Source: Agrilactobacillus yilanensis | GTDB lineage: Bacteria > Bacillota > Bacilli > Lactobacillales > Lactobacillaceae | Length of the DNA stretch: 64,000 bases | Assembly (NCBI RefSeq): GCF_003946725.1 | Contig: NZ_RHOY01000002.1 | Location: 248,001-312,000 of the forward strand | Reading direction: 5' to 3' | Part shown: positions 33,026 through 41,292 of the stretch, one piece after another | Position numbering within the stretch: position 1 is the stretch's first letter | Layout: each line of letters begins with the position of its first letter | The notes under the pieces: model-generated | The model's database searches: none | What the model saw: only the letters and a program-made list of their open reading frames with translations | Told to the model about the DNA's origin: nothing | Made by a program: the position numbers and the translations under genes

Positions 33026-34324
33026 ATGGCTGAAAGTCAAAATTTAGATAATTCAGAACGAAGAAACTTAAAAATTCAACCTAAGATTAATGCAAAGATT
33101 AAAGATGAACAACAACCTAAGTTACCTAAGGCATTTGCAATTGCTATGTTTATGTCTCCAGCTGTATGGATTGGACCAGTTGCATCTACCAGAAGTACAC
33201 TGATTCCGCAACTATTTAGTCAAATTGATTCAGCCCATAAAGTCTGGGCTGTTGGGATCTTAGCTATGGTCTCTTCTTTAACAGCAGCAATAACTAATTT
33301 ATTATTCGGGGCATTATCAGATGTTACTCGAACTCGGTTAGGCAAGCGTAAACCGTACATTATTATGGGGACTATTGTAACTGCAATTTCTTTAATTGCG
33401 ATTGCAAATGTCAAATCCGTTGTGGTTATTATAGGTATTTGGGTAATTACAGCAGGGGCGGAGAATGCGGTTGCTGCTACGATATACGCTCAAATTTCGG
33501 ATAGAATTGCACCTAGGTGGCGTGGAACGATATCGACATTCTATGGTGTTGGGGGAACCATCGTACCGCAGTTATTTGCTATTTTGGCGGCTCAGTTCTT
33601 AGGAGATGTGCGTTTTGGACTTTATGTCATGGCTGCAATTGCGGTTGTCTTGATGATCGTTCATATTTTGCTAGCTCAAGAGAAATCTAATTTGGATGAA
33701 CCGAAAGTGACAATGAATAAACAAAACGCCATAGAGCATTTTTCTTTACCAACTAAAGGCGCTAGAGATTACTATTTAGCACTATTTGGCAAGTTTTTCA
33801 TGGTTCTAGGGCATACAATTATTACTACATATTTACTTTATATTTTTACAGATTATATGTCGATGAATGATAAATCTGCCGGTGCAGCAATTTCGGTGTT
33901 CTCATCTATTATGTTATTTATTGGTTTAATTTTTGCATTGGTGTCAGGTATATTAGCTGATAAATTAAAACGTGTAAAGCTACCGGTTTCAATTGCAACG
34001 TATCTTTTAGGGATTGCAGCGTTGTTCCCTTTATTTGATGCTAATCCTTGGACGATGTATGTTTATGGTGTTTTAGCGGCTATGGGAACGGGGATTTATA
34101 ATTCTGTCGATGGTGCTTTAAACTTAGATGTGCTACCTTCAGCAGAGACAGCCGGCAAAGATTTGGGTTTAATTAATTTAGGTGTAACTGGTGCACAAAT
34201 GTTAGGTGCCTTAATAGCATCTATAATTGTGACAGAGCTAGGTTATCAGTCAATCTTTATATTCTCCGTTGTTATGGAAGTTGTTGGGGGATTCTTAATT
34301 TCAGCTATTAGAAGTGTAAAATAG
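33026..34324 (+). CDS. MFS sugar:cation symporter of the GH88 island
   Basis: A 432-residue membrane protein with twelve hydrophobic segments after a charged 38-residue N-terminal extension. The TM2-TM3 loop GALSDVTRTRLGKRKPYIIM is the signature of GPH/SLC45-like glycoside symporters. GAAAGGAAG precedes the ATG. It is third in an operon with GH88 and DUF2264, so it probably imports the unsaturated uronate oligosaccharides that those enzymes process. A strong hairpin follows. Confidence 0.85.
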   Translation: MAESQNLDNSERRNLKIQPKINAKIKDEQQPKLPKAFAIAMFMSPAVWIGPVASTRSTLIPQLFSQIDSAHKVWAVGILAMVSSLTAAITNLLFGALSDVTRTRLGKRKPYIIMGTIVTAISLIAIANVKSVVVIIGIWVITAGAENAVAATIYAQISDRIAPRWRGTISTFYGVGGTIVPQLFAILAAQFLGDVRFGLYVMAAIAVVLMIVHILLAQEKSNLDEPKVTMNKQNAIEHFSLPTKGARDYYLALFGKFFMVLGHTIITTYLLYIFTDYMSMNDKSAGAAISVFSSIMLFIGLIFALVSGILADKLKRVKLPVSIATYLLGIAALFPLFDANPWTMYVYGVLAAMGTGIYNSVDGALNLDVLPSAETAGKDLGLINLGVTGAQMLGALIASIIVTELGYQSIFIFSVVMEVVGGFLISAIRSVK

Positions 34325-34341
34325 AGTTAACTTAATAATTT

Positions 34342-34385
34342 AACTAAGGCTAGGTCAAATGATAATTTTTGATCTAGCCTTAGTT
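34342..34385. terminator. 18-bp hairpin after the MFS gene
   Basis: AACTAAGGCTAGGTCAAA and TTTGATCTAGCCTTAGTT pair along 18 bp with one wobble. No T-run follows on the plus strand, so termination strength is uncertain. It borders the intron remnant. Confidence 0.6.
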
Positions 34386-34388
34386 CTA

Positions 34389-34783
34389 GGAGCGCCCAGC
34401 ATGGAAGCTTATTTGAAATGCCTGAGAAAGATACGCCTCAAGGCGGTAACCTTTCTCCACTTCTAGCCAATATATACCTGAATGAATTAACCTACTCACT
34501 CAACGAGGACACGCCTTTGTAAGATATGCAGATGACTGTAATATCTATGTCAAAAGTAAACGAGCAGGCTATCGCGTTCTAGAAAATATCACAAAATTTC
34601 TAGAGCATGACCTAAAGGTCACAGTCAACCAAGATAAGAGCCGAGTGGGTTCCCCACTCAGACTCAAATTTCTGGGTTTCACTTTAGGTGTAGATTCTAA
34701 TGGGGCATATCCCAGACCGCATACGGATCCGTACGTATGGTGGTGTGAGAGGTCGGTAGCTTAGCTACCTCCTACTCGATTTT
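34389..34783 (+). mobile_element. Truncated group II intron (3' remnant)
   Basis: The stretch holds decayed reverse-transcriptase coding sequence followed by intron 3'-end RNA structure. The segment ACCGCATACGGATCCGTACG at about 34715-34735 resembles the domain V hairpin, and GGTAGCTTAGCTACC (34755-34769) a domain VI hairpin. The 5' ribozyme half is missing, as is most of the intron-encoded protein. It lies between the MFS gene and the second GH88 gene. The remaining 70 bp before that gene hold only its leader. Confidence 0.8.
34391..34764 (+). pseudogene. Group II intron reverse transcriptase/maturase fragment
   Basis: Two frames carry consecutive RT pieces. The first reads DTPQGGNLSPLLANIYLNEL (domain 4 region) and stops at 34520. 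The second, shifted, reads RGHAFVRYADDCNIYVKSKR with the catalytic YADD box, then NQDKSRVGS and LKFLGFTLG. A small deletion near 34500 causes the frameshift. Fingers and most of the thumb/maturase domains are gone, so it cannot be active. Confidence 0.88.
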
Positions 34784-34854
34784 TGTTGTTTGTCAGATAT
34801 TCTTTTTATATGTGTTAAATTAGCTTAAGATGGTAACATAATGGGGGTGTAACC

Positions 34855-35964
34855 ATGACAGATTGGGTTGATATGTATCTAGATAAAGCAATACAAAAAA
34901 TAAAAGTTGAAAATGAACACTTAAAAGGAGGGACACCTTATATACCATACGATGGACGGTACACAGATGTAATGACTGAAAGAGGGATTGATTGGTGGAC
35001 CAACGGTTTCTGGAGCGGCATTTTATGGCAGCTTTTTAATTATACTAAAGAAAAAAATTTTAAAGAAAGTGCTATCATACAAGAGAAAAGATTAGATCGT
35101 GCCTTGTATGAATTTAAAGATATCCATCATGATGTAGGATTCATCTGGCTTCTGACATCAGTTGCCCATTATAAATTAACAAAGAATACACAAGCTTATC
35201 GTACCGGAATCCATGCAGCCAATTTACTAGCAGGACGTTATAATATTGATGGTCATTTTCTTGTGGCGTGGAATGACCATCCCGGTTGGGTAATTATCGA
35301 TAGCATGATGAATATTCAGCTGCTTTATTGGGCAAGTGCTGAGACAAAAGATCCTAGGTTTGAAAAAATTGCCTCTCAACATGCGAATACCGTGGCAAAG
35401 TATTTAGTTAGAGAAGATGGTTCAGTTGGACATATTGCTAGTTTTAATGAGAATACTGGCGAATTCATTGAACAACTTGCGGGTCAAGGGGTACAACCCA
35501 ATTCTGCTTGGAGCCGAGGCAATGCTTGGGGTATTTATGGCTTTGCATTAGCTTATAGACATACTAAAAATCCGACTTATTTAAAAATGGCTCAATTAAT
35601 TGCTGACTATTTCATTTCTGAGATTCGTAAGACTAATTTTATACCCGTTGTTGATTTTCGGGCCCCCATTGTACCCGAATTACATGATACAAGTGCTGGC
35701 TTAATTGCAGCCTGTGGTTTACTAGAAATTGCTAAGTGGTGTCCAGAAAGAAAACGGCAGTATTTTAAGAAAATTTCTAAAGATATCTTAGTAGCTGTAG
35801 AAAAGAAGTATGCAGATTGGAGCTTTGACGAAGATGGTATTATCGGGGGTGGTACCGAGGCTTATCATCGTCCAGCTACTTATGAAGTGCCTTTGATTTA
35901 CTCTGATTACTTCTTTGTAGAAGCTTTGCTGCAATTGAAAGGAAAAGCAGCTTTTTTATGGTGA
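34855..35964 (+). CDS. GH88 unsaturated glucuronyl hydrolase, copy 2
   Basis: A 369-residue GH88 protein with both catalytic Asp in place (IHHDVGFIWLL and WVIIDSMMNIQLLYWAS). The barrel strings IDWWTNGFWSGILWQLF and AWSRGNAWGIYGFALAY are also present. GGGGGTG precedes the ATG. It is separated from the rest of the island operon by the intron remnant, and a read-through or its own promoter must drive it. Two divergent paralogues in one locus suggest different preferences for the sugar or sulfation next to the unsaturated uronate (inference). Confidence 0.9.
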   Translation: MTDWVDMYLDKAIQKIKVENEHLKGGTPYIPYDGRYTDVMTERGIDWWTNGFWSGILWQLFNYTKEKNFKESAIIQEKRLDRALYEFKDIHHDVGFIWLLTSVAHYKLTKNTQAYRTGIHAANLLAGRYNIDGHFLVAWNDHPGWVIIDSMMNIQLLYWASAETKDPRFEKIASQHANTVAKYLVREDGSVGHIASFNENTGEFIEQLAGQGVQPNSAWSRGNAWGIYGFALAYRHTKNPTYLKMAQLIADYFISEIRKTNFIPVVDFRAPIVPELHDTSAGLIAACGLLEIAKWCPERKRQYFKKISKDILVAVEKKYADWSFDEDGIIGGGTEAYHRPATYEVPLIYSDYFFVEALLQLKGKAAFLW

Positions 35965-35973
35965 ACTATGCCC

Positions 35974-36939
35974 TTATTTAGAAAATACAATTTGATCTGG
36001 ATGGATCATAACATCTGTTTGGGTAACACCGAACTTGGCTTGCATGAGATCATTAATATTGTTGGTTAATTGATAGATCTCTTGAGCAGTCATGTTGGAA
36101 TCGACAACAACGGTCACGTCTAGCATGATCAAACTACCATCGTAGTGTGCTTTTAGAAAAATAATATCTTTAACACCGGCTACTTGAATCAGCGCTTGTT
36201 GGTAGGCGGCTTCTAAGTTGGGATCAAAGTAATCCACTAATTTTAAACTGCTTTCACGAAAAATTGTAATGCCAGAATTCAAAATATATAGGCCGATCAG
36301 CATACTTGCCACACCATCTAGCCATTTGAGTTGGAATAAAATACTACCAAAAATAGAAATAGTTGTTGCAAAACTGGTCAAAGTATCTCCTAAAATATCC
36401 TTTGCGGCCGCGCTTAAGGTAGCATTATTTAATTTAACACTGCTGTATTTGTTATAAAAATATAAACCTAGCAAAATAATGCCCGAAATAGCCGCACCAA
36501 TACCGGTGATTGGCGTTGGCGTTTTGGCACTCGCCTGATGACTTAAAGAAATAATGCCTTTATAAATGATATCAATGGCGATAGCGGCCATGATTAGACC
36601 AGAAACCAATGTGTAAACTGTCTCGAAACGAAAGCGAGACTGCTGGATTCGTGGGCCTAAAGAGCGCTGCTCTGCTTCAGAAATTGGGGCACCAAATAAA
36701 TCTTCATCATGGGTTCTAGCGGCAATAATTAATCCAGTAATCAATAAGCCAGTGCCTAAAATACCAGATAAATTATTAAACGCATCCGCCCGTAAAACAT
36801 TGGAATGACCAATATTTGCTAAAACATACTCGATTATAAATAAAACAAGATAAGCCGCAACATTTAACCATAGTCGATGTCGGGCACGTTTTAAATCATA
36901 AACGACTTTAGACTGAATCGTATTCCAGTTATTTGGCAA
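35974..36939 (-). CDS. CDF-family cation efflux protein, MneP/YeaB-like
   Basis: A 321-residue cation diffusion facilitator with about six membrane segments and a C-terminal cytoplasmic metal-binding domain (VAGVKDIIFLKAHYDGS). Members of the Mn2+-type branch carry DxxNNxxD in TM2 and KDxxxD in TM5. Here TM2 reads RADAFNNLSG, so the last Asp is Gly, while TM5 keeps AAKDILGDTL. Metal selectivity or activity may therefore differ. The start is TTG 36939 because AAGGAGG lies just upstream; the longer upstream frame has no CDF similarity. Confidence 0.83.
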   Translation of the reverse strand: MPNNWNTIQSKVVYDLKRARHRLWLNVAAYLVLFIIEYVLANIGHSNVLRADAFNNLSGILGTGLLITGLIIAARTHDEDLFGAPISEAEQRSLGPRIQQSRFRFETVYTLVSGLIMAAIAIDIIYKGIISLSHQASAKTPTPITGIGAAISGIILLGLYFYNKYSSVKLNNATLSAAAKDILGDTLTSFATTISIFGSILFQLKWLDGVASMLIGLYILNSGITIFRESSLKLVDYFDPNLEAAYQQALIQVAGVKDIIFLKAHYDGSLIMLDVTVVVDSNMTAQEIYQLTNNINDLMQAKFGVTQTDVMIHPDQIVFSK

Positions 36940-37247
36940 AAAAATCCCTCCTTGGCGAATGCAATAAAAGACATTTATATTTATAGAACATAGCACGCTT
37001 ACAGAGAGGATACAATGATTATAGAGAATAAAATAACAGTTATTTTTAGATACTTCAAAAGCTGGACAAATAAAAATAATGGGATAAAGCCGTTTAAGCA
37101 AACAGAATTTTATATTATTTCAATTGTCAACTTGATAGAGCCTAGTACAAGCATTACAATCACTTCTTTTATTTAGAGTTACAATTTTGTCTTTGATAAC
37201 ATTATGGCATATATAAACAGCCTTGTCGTCGGGCTTATTTTTTTGAC
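36940..37247. other. Intergenic stretch between the CDF and ssuB genes
   Basis: AT-rich sequence that must hold the CDF promoter on the minus strand. A 53-codon plus-strand ORF with a weak site is present but not supported. I see nothing else here. Confidence 0.5.
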
Positions 37248-37301
37248 AAAAAACCTTTGACCAAACAGCTTAATCACTGAGCTGTTTGGCCAAAGGTTTA
37301 A
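37248..37301 (-). terminator. Rho-independent terminator of the ligase-ssuCB operon
   Basis: On the minus strand, AAACCTTTGGCCAAACAGCT pairs with AGCTGTTTGGTCAAAGGTTT with a single mismatch, followed by TTTTTTG, directly after the ssuB stop. Confidence 0.93.
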
Positions 37302-37302
37302 G

Positions 37303-38049
37303 TTAGGCTGTTTGAAATTGGCGAACGGGTGCTTCATCTAAGATGGCACTTAAAACGCGATCGGCTACTAAGCCGACTTGACCAGGATTACGGCGGTCTT
37401 TAGGACCAATCGTTTCATAAAAATTCGTGGCCTGTTTCATGACAACAATGCGATCGGCCATTCTAGCAGCTTCATCCACATCATGGGTCACTAAAATTGT
37501 GGTGAGTTTTTGTTTCTCACAAATATTTAAAATCAAATCTTGCATTTTTCGTCGTGTTAGCGCATCTAACGCCCCTAAAGGTTCGTCCAAGAGTAGAATT
37601 TTAGGCGCCGTCATTAACGCTCTCGCTAAAGCGACACGCTGTTTTTGGCCACCGGAAAGTTGGTTGGGATAATGATCGGCATAGTCTTTAAGTTCAACTA
37701 ATTCTAACAAGTTTAAAGCCCGCTGCCGTTCGGCTGATTTTTTAGATTTAAACGATAAGTTTTCTAAAACAGTCATCCAAGGTAATAGCCGATCTTCTTG
37801 GAACATGACTCGGACTAAGGAATCACTGTCGTTAGTAGGGACTTGGTTAATTTTAATACTGCCGCTGGTAGGTTGCTCTAACCCGGCAATTAACCGTAAT
37901 AAAGTACTTTTACCACCGCCGCTCATACCTACTAAAGCTAAGAATTCACCTTGTTCTACGGTTAAATTGACTTGATTTAGAGCGGTAAGTTGGGCGTATT
38001 GTTTATGGATATTTTGAATATTAATCATAACATTTGTTTGATCGGTCAT
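37303..38049 (-). CDS. ssuB: SsuB-type ABC transporter ATP-binding protein
   Basis: A 248-residue ATPase with Walker A GMSGGGKST, the SsuB/TauB-type Q-loop FQEDRLLPWMTVLENL, signature LSGGQKQRVALARAL, Walker B ILLLDEPLGALD and HDVDEA switch. The GMSGGGKST-FQEDRLLPW combination is typical of sulfonate/nitrate/taurine importers. It overlaps ssuC by 4 bp (ATGA) with GGAAGGAG upstream. No binding protein gene is in this operon; the SsuA homologue at 19987-20958 is the only one in the window. Confidence 0.87.
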   Translation of the reverse strand: MTDQTNVMINIQNIHKQYAQLTALNQVNLTVEQGEFLALVGMSGGGKSTLLRLIAGLEQPTSGSIKINQVPTNDSDSLVRVMFQEDRLLPWMTVLENLSFKSKKSAERQRALNLLELVELKDYADHYPNQLSGGQKQRVALARALMTAPKILLLDEPLGALDALTRRKMQDLILNICEKQKLTTILVTHDVDEAARMADRIVVMKQATNFYETIGPKDRRNPGQVGLVADRVLSAILDEAPVRQFQTA

Positions 38050-38867
38050 TGTACTTTACTCCTTCCAGTGGTCTGCCAATCTAACAGCAGACTTTCAAAG
38101 CCTTTTGCGACAAGATCTGAGATTTTACCTAGTACAGCGTAGACAACAATACATAAAATAACGGTTTCCATATCAACGAAATCCTCAGCATTATTGGCCA
38201 TATAACCAATACCAGAACTGGCAGAGATAGTTTCGGCAACGATTAAGGTTGTCCACATAACCCCTAATGCATAGCGAATACCTACTAAAATTTGCGGTAG
38301 CGCTGCTGGAAAAATAATTTTACGAAACATCTGGGTACGACTGAGTTCATACGATTGCCCCATTTCAATGAATTCCTTATCCACAGAACGAATACCATGG
38401 AAAGTATTGATATAAACCGGAAACATTGTACCAATAGCAACCAATGAAATTTTGGCAGACTCACCAATCCCTAACCAAATAATAATTAGCGGAATTAAGG
38501 CTAAGTGGGGAATATTACGAAACATTTGAATTGAAGAATCAAATAACAAACGGCATTTTCGGGACAGACCATTGATGAAGCCTAAGATAAAACCGATGCT
38601 ACCACCGATCAAAAGGCCAACAGTGGCTCGATAAAGGCTAATACTTAAGTTCTTAGGTAGTTCGCCGGATAACGTTAAGGTTATACCATCTTGTAAAACG
38701 GCCCAAGGTGAGGGTAATACCGAACTGGACAGCCAGCCTAGATTACTACTGACTTGCCAGATGATAATAATCAGACTGGGAATGACAAAAGGGAGTACTT
38801 TTTGCCATGAAATTTGGATAGGTCTTCGTTTGGTTTTAATTGGACTTAGGACAGCAGCTTTTTGCAT
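38046..38867 (-). CDS. ssuC: SsuC-type ABC transporter permease
   Basis: A 273-residue permease with about six membrane segments. SsuC hallmarks are SSSVLPSPWAVLQDG, FRNIPHLALIPLIIIWLGIG and the EAA loop around SYELSRTQMFRKIIFPAALP. AGGAGG overlaps the upstream ligase stop, and the start follows it by 3 bp, so translation is coupled to the ligase. It pairs with the ATPase encoded directly downstream. Confidence 0.88.
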   Translation of the reverse strand: MQKAAVLSPIKTKRRPIQISWQKVLPFVIPSLIIIIWQVSSNLGWLSSSVLPSPWAVLQDGITLTLSGELPKNLSISLYRATVGLLIGGSIGFILGFINGLSRKCRLLFDSSIQMFRNIPHLALIPLIIIWLGIGESAKISLVAIGTMFPVYINTFHGIRSVDKEFIEMGQSYELSRTQMFRKIIFPAALPQILVGIRYALGVMWTTLIVAETISASSGIGYMANNAEDFVDMETVILCIVVYAVLGKISDLVAKGFESLLLDWQTTGRSKVQ

Positions 38868-38870
38868 CCG

Positions 38871-40376
38871 TTAAGCCTCCTTTAGTTGATGATGTTGGAT
38901 TTCTTGTGCCAATAAAGTACGTTGAATTTTACCGGTAGCGTTTCGCGGTAAGTCGGTACTAAAAATATAATTTGTCGGCCGTTCTACCGGTAATAATTGC
39001 GTAGCGGCCAAATTTTCCAATAAAGTCAGCTGGTAACGATGATCCTCCGTAGGCTCATTGGGGACAATGACAGCGGTGACAGCTTCACCGTAAATTGGAT
39101 CGGGCAGGCCGACGACGGCCATTTCTTTAATGAAGGGCAAAATCGTAAGACAATCTTCAACAGCTAATGGATTAATATTTTCACCGCCACGGATAATCAT
39201 TTCTTTTCGGCGGCCAGCCATGAATAAGTAACCATCCTTGTCTAACTGACCTAAATCGCCAGTGAGCAGCCAGCCGTCTTGAAATGTTTCGGGCTGAGGA
39301 TCTAGGTAATGATTGATGACAGTTGTGCCTTTGACCGCAATCTCACCGATGTGATTGGCTGGAACCGGTTGATGATGCTGGTCTAAAATTTTGAGTTCTG
39401 GGCCAAAAACGCGACCAACAGAGTTTAATTTTTGGGCTTTCAGTGGATTTTGGGTAATTTGACTGGCTGCTTCCGTCATGCCATAACTTTCAACTAACGG
39501 GACGGCGAAGCGTTTTGTAAAGGCTGCATGCGTGCTTGGTAATAAGGGGGCAGAGGCTGTCCGTAAAAACCGAAGTTGATTCGGTGCTGGCTGTTCTGGT
39601 CGGGCCAATAGAATTTCGATGATAGCCGGGGTTAAAGAAACCCAAGTAATTTGATTTTCAACCACATCGTGCCAAAAAGTATGGGCACTAAACTTCGGTC
39701 GAAAAAGCAATTGGCCCTTAGAAAGGCGCGTGGCCAGATTAGAAATGACTAGAGCATTAATATGAAAGAGCGGCATTACCACTAAAGTGTGATCTTGAGC
39801 CGTTAAATATTGGCTTGTCACGATATTTTCAGCGTTTGCTAAAAGTTGCTGATGGGTTAGACCAACTCTTTTAGGTTGGCCGGTCGTTCCGGAAGTATGC
39901 ATAATCAAAGCGATTTGCTGATTAAGAGGCTGTTTGGCCGGGTGGGTTTCATGAATGCGTCGTAAGTAGATTTGAACTTCAGGTTCGTGAAGTGTGGTTA
40001 GTTTTGGCCGTGGCGCAAACGTATTTTTTAAATTTGTTAAGATTTCAGTTTCTGTTTCTAAAATTAAAGCAGCATAATTATATTTTGCTTCAAGTTGGCT
40101 TAGTTGAATCTCAGTTGTTGCGGGATTCACCGGTTGGACGATGGCACCAATATCCCAAAGGCTTTGGGTCACAAGACTATAAGTAACAGAATTTTTCAAA
40201 GCGATCAAGACAATGTCATTATGACCAATACCTTGTGTTTTCCAATAATTGACCCAAGTTTGTTTTTCTAGATTCAAGGAGTTGCCGTTATACCAATGGC
40301 CTTGAGCATCTTGCATCAAAGACCGGGTAGCACCGGTCATAAGTTGCTGTTGTAATTGCTCGGTTAAGTTTGACAT
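38871..40376 (-). CDS. AMP-dependent acyl-CoA ligase, oxalyl-CoA synthetase (PCS60/AAE3)-like, copy 2
   Basis: A 501-residue ANL enzyme with MHTSGTTGQPKRVGL, VMPLFHINALVISNLATRLS, VESYGMTEAASQITQNPL, TGDLGQLDKDGYLFMAGRRK and the C-terminal Lys motif PRNATGKIQRT. The strings FSAHTFWHDV, LRFLRTASAPLLPS and MTEAASQ-TQNPL follow the AAE3/PCS60 oxalate-CoA ligase pattern more closely than copy 1 does. It is a paralogue of 18473-19990. It heads an operon with ssuC and ssuB and has AAAGGA before its ATG. The substrate is unknown; the pairing of a CoA ligase with an importer suggests that the imported acid is activated on entry. Confidence 0.83.
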   Translation of the reverse strand: MSNLTEQLQQQLMTGATRSLMQDAQGHWYNGNSLNLEKQTWVNYWKTQGIGHNDIVLIALKNSVTYSLVTQSLWDIGAIVQPVNPATTEIQLSQLEAKYNYAALILETETEILTNLKNTFAPRPKLTTLHEPEVQIYLRRIHETHPAKQPLNQQIALIMHTSGTTGQPKRVGLTHQQLLANAENIVTSQYLTAQDHTLVVMPLFHINALVISNLATRLSKGQLLFRPKFSAHTFWHDVVENQITWVSLTPAIIEILLARPEQPAPNQLRFLRTASAPLLPSTHAAFTKRFAVPLVESYGMTEAASQITQNPLKAQKLNSVGRVFGPELKILDQHHQPVPANHIGEIAVKGTTVINHYLDPQPETFQDGWLLTGDLGQLDKDGYLFMAGRRKEMIIRGGENINPLAVEDCLTILPFIKEMAVVGLPDPIYGEAVTAVIVPNEPTEDHRYQLTLLENLAATQLLPVERPTNYIFSTDLPRNATGKIQRTLLAQEIQHHQLKEA

Positions 40377-40504
40377 TGCTTACCAAGTCCTTTCGAATTG
40401 AATATGGTTAGTCTACAAGGAAAGGTCAAGACAAACTACCGGGTTTTGATAAGGGAAATATAAGAATTTCTTAGAGCATTGGTGGCTAAGAATTATTTCA
40501 GACA

Positions 40505-40545
40505 TAAAAAAACCCTTCAAAGTAAAATAAATTACTTAAAAGGGT
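40505..40545 (-). terminator. Rho-independent terminator after the ABC-2 exporter operon
   Basis: On the minus strand CCCTTTTAAGTAA pairs with TTACTTTGAAGGG and is followed by TTTTTTT, 15 bp after the permease stop. Confidence 0.85.
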
Positions 40546-40560
40546 GGGGGACTTAAGTGC

Positions 40561-41292
40561 TTAAGCGGTTGTTTCTACCCAGCGCTTGAGTAAATAAATA
40601 TTAATTGCTGAAATAATGACAATTAATAGTGACAGGCCGGTGAATAACATTAAAAAGCTGGCATTATCTGGATTGCCGAAGAAAAATTGGATTAAGCGAT
40701 TGAATTGGCTGATAAGGATACTGAAAATGATAATAAAAACAAGATAAATCAACCAGCGTACTAAGCGGACGCGTGTGTTGGGCAAAAAGGCAGCTGTGGC
40801 ATTAGTTGCCATATGAATTAAGCTGATAAAAACCCACCAGAATAAACATAATAGAACAGAAACAATTGCTGGTGGCAGTAGGCGCAGCCAAGGTAACGAG
40901 AATAAACTAATTTGTAGTTGCGCCGTTGGTAAAATAAGTTCCCAAAGGAGAAATAGAATTACTTGGACGCCGGAATAATAAATGAGACAGACAAGCGTTG
41001 CTAAAAAATTGCTAAGGTAAAGTTTGGTTTCGGAAATAGGGATGAGCCGATAATAGTTATGGGTCCAAACGATTTCAATGTTTTGAGCTAATTTTATAAA
41101 TAGTGCTAGACCGCCGATTGCAGCGTACATCAATATAAAGTTACTGATATTTGTATTTTTGAAGCTATGGGTATTCCAAACGATGATGATCAAAGAAATA
41201 ATTGTGGCCACAAATGTCGCGATTAAAAAAGCAGAAGTTGTCTTAAAGCGCGGCCGTAAGAATGTTTTAAAGGTTGTCATGAGACTGGTCAT
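40561..41292 (-). CDS. ABC-2 type exporter permease
   Basis: A 243-residue membrane protein with six hydrophobic segments and no recognisable catalytic motif, which fits an ABC-2 permease. ATG 41292 has AAGGGGG upstream and overlaps the ATPase gene by 26 bp. It is the last gene of a GntR-ATPase-permease unit like B. subtilis ytrABC-type loci, which respond to cell-envelope stress. The transported compound is unknown. Confidence 0.75.
   Translation of the reverse strand: MTSLMTTFKTFLRPRFKTTSAFLIATFVATIISLIIIVWNTHSFKNTNISNFILMYAAIGGLALFIKLAQNIEIVWTHNYYRLIPISETKLYLSNFLATLVCLIYYSGVQVILFLLWELILPTAQLQISLFSLPWLRLLPPAIVSVLLCLFWWVFISLIHMATNATAAFLPNTRVRLVRWLIYLVFIIIFSILISQFNRLIQFFFGNPDNASFLMLFTGLSLLIVIISAINIYLLKRWVETTA

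Noticed and set aside
36940-37101. N-terminal extension of the CDF protein up to 37101
   Set aside because: No family similarity upstream of LPNNWNTIQSK, and AAGGAGG fits the TTG at 36939.
37015-37176. 53-codon plus-strand ORF with GAGAGG before its ATG, in the CDF/ssuB gap
   Set aside because: Composition is random-looking, no domain or hydrophobic pattern, and it lies in the CDF leader on the other strand.
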